Below are positions 61,241 through 64,000 of a stretch of 64,000 nt of DNA, piece after piece (position 1 is the first letter of the stretch; each line of letters starts with the position of its first letter). The stretch lies in assembly GCA_951799445.1 (NCBI GenBank), contig OX637292.1, forward strand, positions 6,017,296-6,081,295, read 5' to 3'. This stretch comes from Pseudisothecium myosuroides (lineage: Eukaryota > Streptophyta > Bryopsida > Hypnales > Lembophyllaceae). The notes beneath the pieces are model-generated. The model saw only the letters and a list, made by a program, of their open reading frames with translations, was not told the DNA's origin and made no database searches. A program made the position numbers and the translations under genes.

Positions 61241-61519
61241 CTAATTGGCTGTTAAATTGGTCAAGATGGCAACTATGTGGGCAAATTCTTGAGGAGGAGA
61301 TAAAGGTTTTGGCCACACGTATCTATTTCGACGCCTACTTGATTGTCTTGCTCCGCCGGCAATCTCTTGAGGGGGAGACAAAGGTTTTGGCCACACGTAT
61401 CCATTTCGACGCTTACTTGATTGTCTTGCTCCGCCGGCAATCTTCTGTATCAAAATAGAGAAGCATTTGAAGGATCCTAAGTCCCCACTTGCAGCATGAA
61501 TACCCATATAAGTGAGCAT
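61241..61519 (-). CDS. Uncertain 92-aa ORF with a 26-aa tandem repeat
   Basis: No family is recognised. The N-terminal 26 residues (MLTYMGIHAASGDL...) are followed by two copies of a 26-aa unit that begins IAGGARQSS and ends WPKPLSPPQE, then a 14-aa tail. The DNA repeat is 78 bp (61283-61438), a multiple of three, so the frame survives. The copies differ at only a few positions, two of them amino-acid changes (K/R, G/R). The repeat is basic, Gly/Ser/Pro-rich and probably disordered. It could be one exon of a longer gene, or a chance frame through a recent duplication. Confidence 0.25.
   Translation of the reverse strand: MLTYMGIHAASGDLGSFKCFSILIQKIAGGARQSSKRRNGYVWPKPLSPPQEIAGGARQSSRRRNRYVWPKPLSPPQEFAHIVAILTNLTAN
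61283..61438. repeat. Tandem duplication of a 78-bp unit
   Basis: Two units, 61283-61360 and 61361-61438, differ at only a few bases. Shared blocks include AAGGTTTTGGCCACACGTAT and TTGTCTTGCTCCGCCGGC. Confidence 0.92.
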
Positions 61520-64000
61520 CTATCGTGAGTGTTCAGATGTTTCCTCTCTTCCTATGTTGTCCATATTTTGCAGTCTACGCATCTTTGTCCAACAAGTTTC
61601 TAAGGCAATATAAACTTGGAGCTTCTACAACAAATCTTTTTATGTCATGTAGCTTCGTGCAGCAATGTGGTGCGTCATTGCCACAATATTCCCATTCCTC
61701 TACTTCAACCCCTCATTGTAGTAAATAAAATTTAATCCGTCAGCCTCCATGCTCAAAGCAATCTATAGTAGAGTACTCAATTATGCACCACTCATGATTT
61801 TCTTCTCTAGCTTTTAGCCATGAATGCGCTTAAGCCTTGACAAAGCTTCGCGCTCATATTCAACAGGCTTCGGATCTGTCTTTCCTTTGATTGCGTGACT
61901 GAAAAAGAAAGTGATACGTTGGCACTCCATCAACGGAATTATAGCCATTCCCAAAAGTGCGGTTCTCAATTTTCAACGCCTTGTGCTTTGCACAATAAAG
62001 ATTTTATCACTACGCACTATTTTTTTCGTAATTATGGTTATTTTTCCACATTCAATGTTGTATTTGCAATCAATACTCCATTAGTTTTTTTAATCTAATT
62101 TTTGCATGCCAACTTAGATTAGCCTAGTTCTGGTCTCAATAGATGTGGTTTCTAATTCCCTACAAATGTTTCTTATAGTCAAACTCCCAATTCACTGCTA
62201 AACTCTGCCAATCTTTAAAAAAGTGACAATTTTGACCACAAAGTAGTCGAAGAATTTATAATGAGTTAATGTTCAAATGGTTTCTATGAGCTTGTTTAAA
62301 CTTCAAATGCAAATTTTTTTAGCTCTCTACAATTTCAAAGACAAATACTATAATATCCAATTTTTTAATTCTATTCTCTACTGTAATCAAGAAGATATCT
62401 CTAAACAATTGAGGTCTAAAAGCCAAAACAATGATGACTTAGACCTTGACTTATTTAAACAACTATAATTTTTGTATATAAGATTCACTTCAGATGAATT
62501 TAAGCTTTCTAAAATCACAACAAGATAATACAAATGTTCAAAAAATTTCAATTAAAAATAAATTTTAAGTAGAAAATTATGCGGGCTCAAAGTTTCTACT
62601 CTTGATGTCTCAAGGCAGTTGGCTCTCTCTCCTTCAACTAGGCACAACTCCTATATCGAAGCTCCAAATCGAGCGAATTTTAGTTTTTTAGAAAGTTAAC
62701 AATAAAGAAATCTCTCCTTCAAAGGTCTAAACTCTATCAAAAGTTATTTAAATAATTACAGATGAGAGTAGACATTTGTAGTAAAAGGAGAGGCTCATTT
62801 TTTAATTATATTTTTTAATACTTGGAGAGTAACATATAAACTTGAAAAAAAAAAGGTAGGTGATGGAAAATTAAAAAAATTAATGTATATAGAGGAGGTG
62901 GTGTTTAGAGGTGTTGTAAAAAAATAAGTTACCTTGTTGTACTTCTTGGCTCCTTTTTATAACTTGCAAGCTCTAATCTTTCCGCAATTTTTTTCTACGA
63001 GTTCCTTCTTTTTTCCTTCTACATTTCCTTCAACTTTGACTCCAACTTTTGCATTTTTACTTTCACTTTGAAATCCACCTCCGTACATTTTACACAAGGT
63101 TCAACTACCTCCAAGTTTTTTACCTACTTTTTACATTTTGCAAAGTTCACTTATTTCTTACATTTTATACAATTTTTGACCTTGATTTTCTCCATTCCTC
63201 CACTCCTTTAGACTTACACTTCTGACATCTTACATGACTTTTGGCCGTACCTTCCCCTATTCAACTACTTGTTGATTCTTATGATTCTTATATTTTACAC
63301 AACTTTTATCCATGACTTTCTTTATTCCTATTTTTAAAACAAAATTTATATCATATTCTCATATATTTGGCTTCAAGACTTTTAATGATTTTTGGTATCA
63401 CCAACTATTTAACTCTAAAATATTTGAAGACCCCAAATTACTCTCAAATCTTCTAAAAATGTTCTAAAATAATTAAAAAATTTGTAATTGAACATTGATG
63501 ATCAAATCTAGTGTTTACACAATGATAAATCTAATAACATGGGTATTTGCACAAATAAAAACTACTACATCTAAGGTACATATGTGAATATTTTTTTCGA
63601 CAAATTTTATACAACCAACGTTTTGTTCTCATGGGTCATGGGCCATGCATTTGGAGTACTGTAGGTACCATTTAGAGTAACATTCCCTTTTTCTTGTTCA
63701 ATTTGAAGACAATTTTTTTGCTAACTATACTTGAAAAGTCAAATAAACAATTGAATCTATTAATTTGTAAAAATTAATGTCAAAATACATGATCCATGAT
63801 TTTGCAATGCAACTGTCTATGATAAAGTTGAAAAAGCAATGTTATCATTTGTAGCTACATGTCAACATTGAATAAGCTCTATGTAATTGATGAGCATTAT
63901 CGATATCACGTATATTCTTCTAATGCTGTAGATGCATCAAAATAATTTTTACTGGTGTAAGGCCACCTTTCAATTTTTTATGAACAATTAAATATTTTCC
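61520..64000. other. AT-rich intergenic DNA
   Basis: No gene is supported. From about 62995 to 63330 the plus strand is pyrimidine-rich with loose TACATTTTACACAA-like units, perhaps a degenerate satellite. Elsewhere only short, biased open stretches occur. Confidence 0.5.

Overview
The window looks like a gene-poor, AT-rich stretch of a land-plant nuclear genome. The evidence is a spliced plant-type external NAD(P)H dehydrogenase (NDB) gene with GT-AG introns, an L1-type plant LINE, a CACTA element, an Emigrant-like MITE and many other short inverted-repeat elements. The species cannot be named from the sequence. Only 3 introns in NDB and TTAA-flanked elements make a non-flowering plant plausible, but that is a weak inference.

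One complete, convincing protein-coding gene is present: NDB on the minus strand, 51709 to 48740, 4 exons, 640 codons. It encodes a mitochondrial, EF-hand-containing type II NAD(P)H dehydrogenase. The residue that sets nucleotide preference is Gln327, which points to NADPH (NDB1-like). Intron 3 carries a complete MITE. A second open frame on the minus strand (4304 to 3462, 280 aa) could be a host gene or a transposon-associated Myb/SANT-like protein; its function is not recognised.

The rest is mostly layered transposable elements. Region by region: 1-5 kb, a 2.05-kb non-autonomous CACTA element, the 280-aa ORF and a truncated MITE; 5-12 kb, AT-rich DNA with a diverged TTAA element, a TA-flanked MITE and an Emigrant/pogo-like MITE; 12-21.5 kb, two related foldback elements (one expanded by 176-bp tandem repeats) and a run of TTAA-flanked elements; 21.5-31 kb, AT-rich DNA, a LINE 3' fragment, a 104-bp tandem array and further TTAA elements; 31-43 kb, dense nests of TTAA elements and of an 'AGGTAG' TA-flanked MITE family; 44-47.4 kb, a decayed full-length Tc1-like transposase pseudogene split by a foldback insertion, then palindromic repeats and an element with an 8-bp target duplication; 48.7-53.3 kb, NDB and its upstream region; 53.3-56.7 kb, a 5'-truncated, frameshifted LINE; 57-64 kb, AT-rich DNA, a truncated TTAA element and a 92-aa ORF made partly of a 26-aa tandem repeat.

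The most notable signal is a family of about 0.55-1.45-kb elements that start CCCCTAAAG, end TTTAGGGG and are bordered by TTAA on both sides. One copy is inserted cleanly inside another. TTAA duplication with CCC/GGG ends is the hallmark of piggyBac-type transposition. All coordinates were read by eye; no alignment, folding or database search was run.
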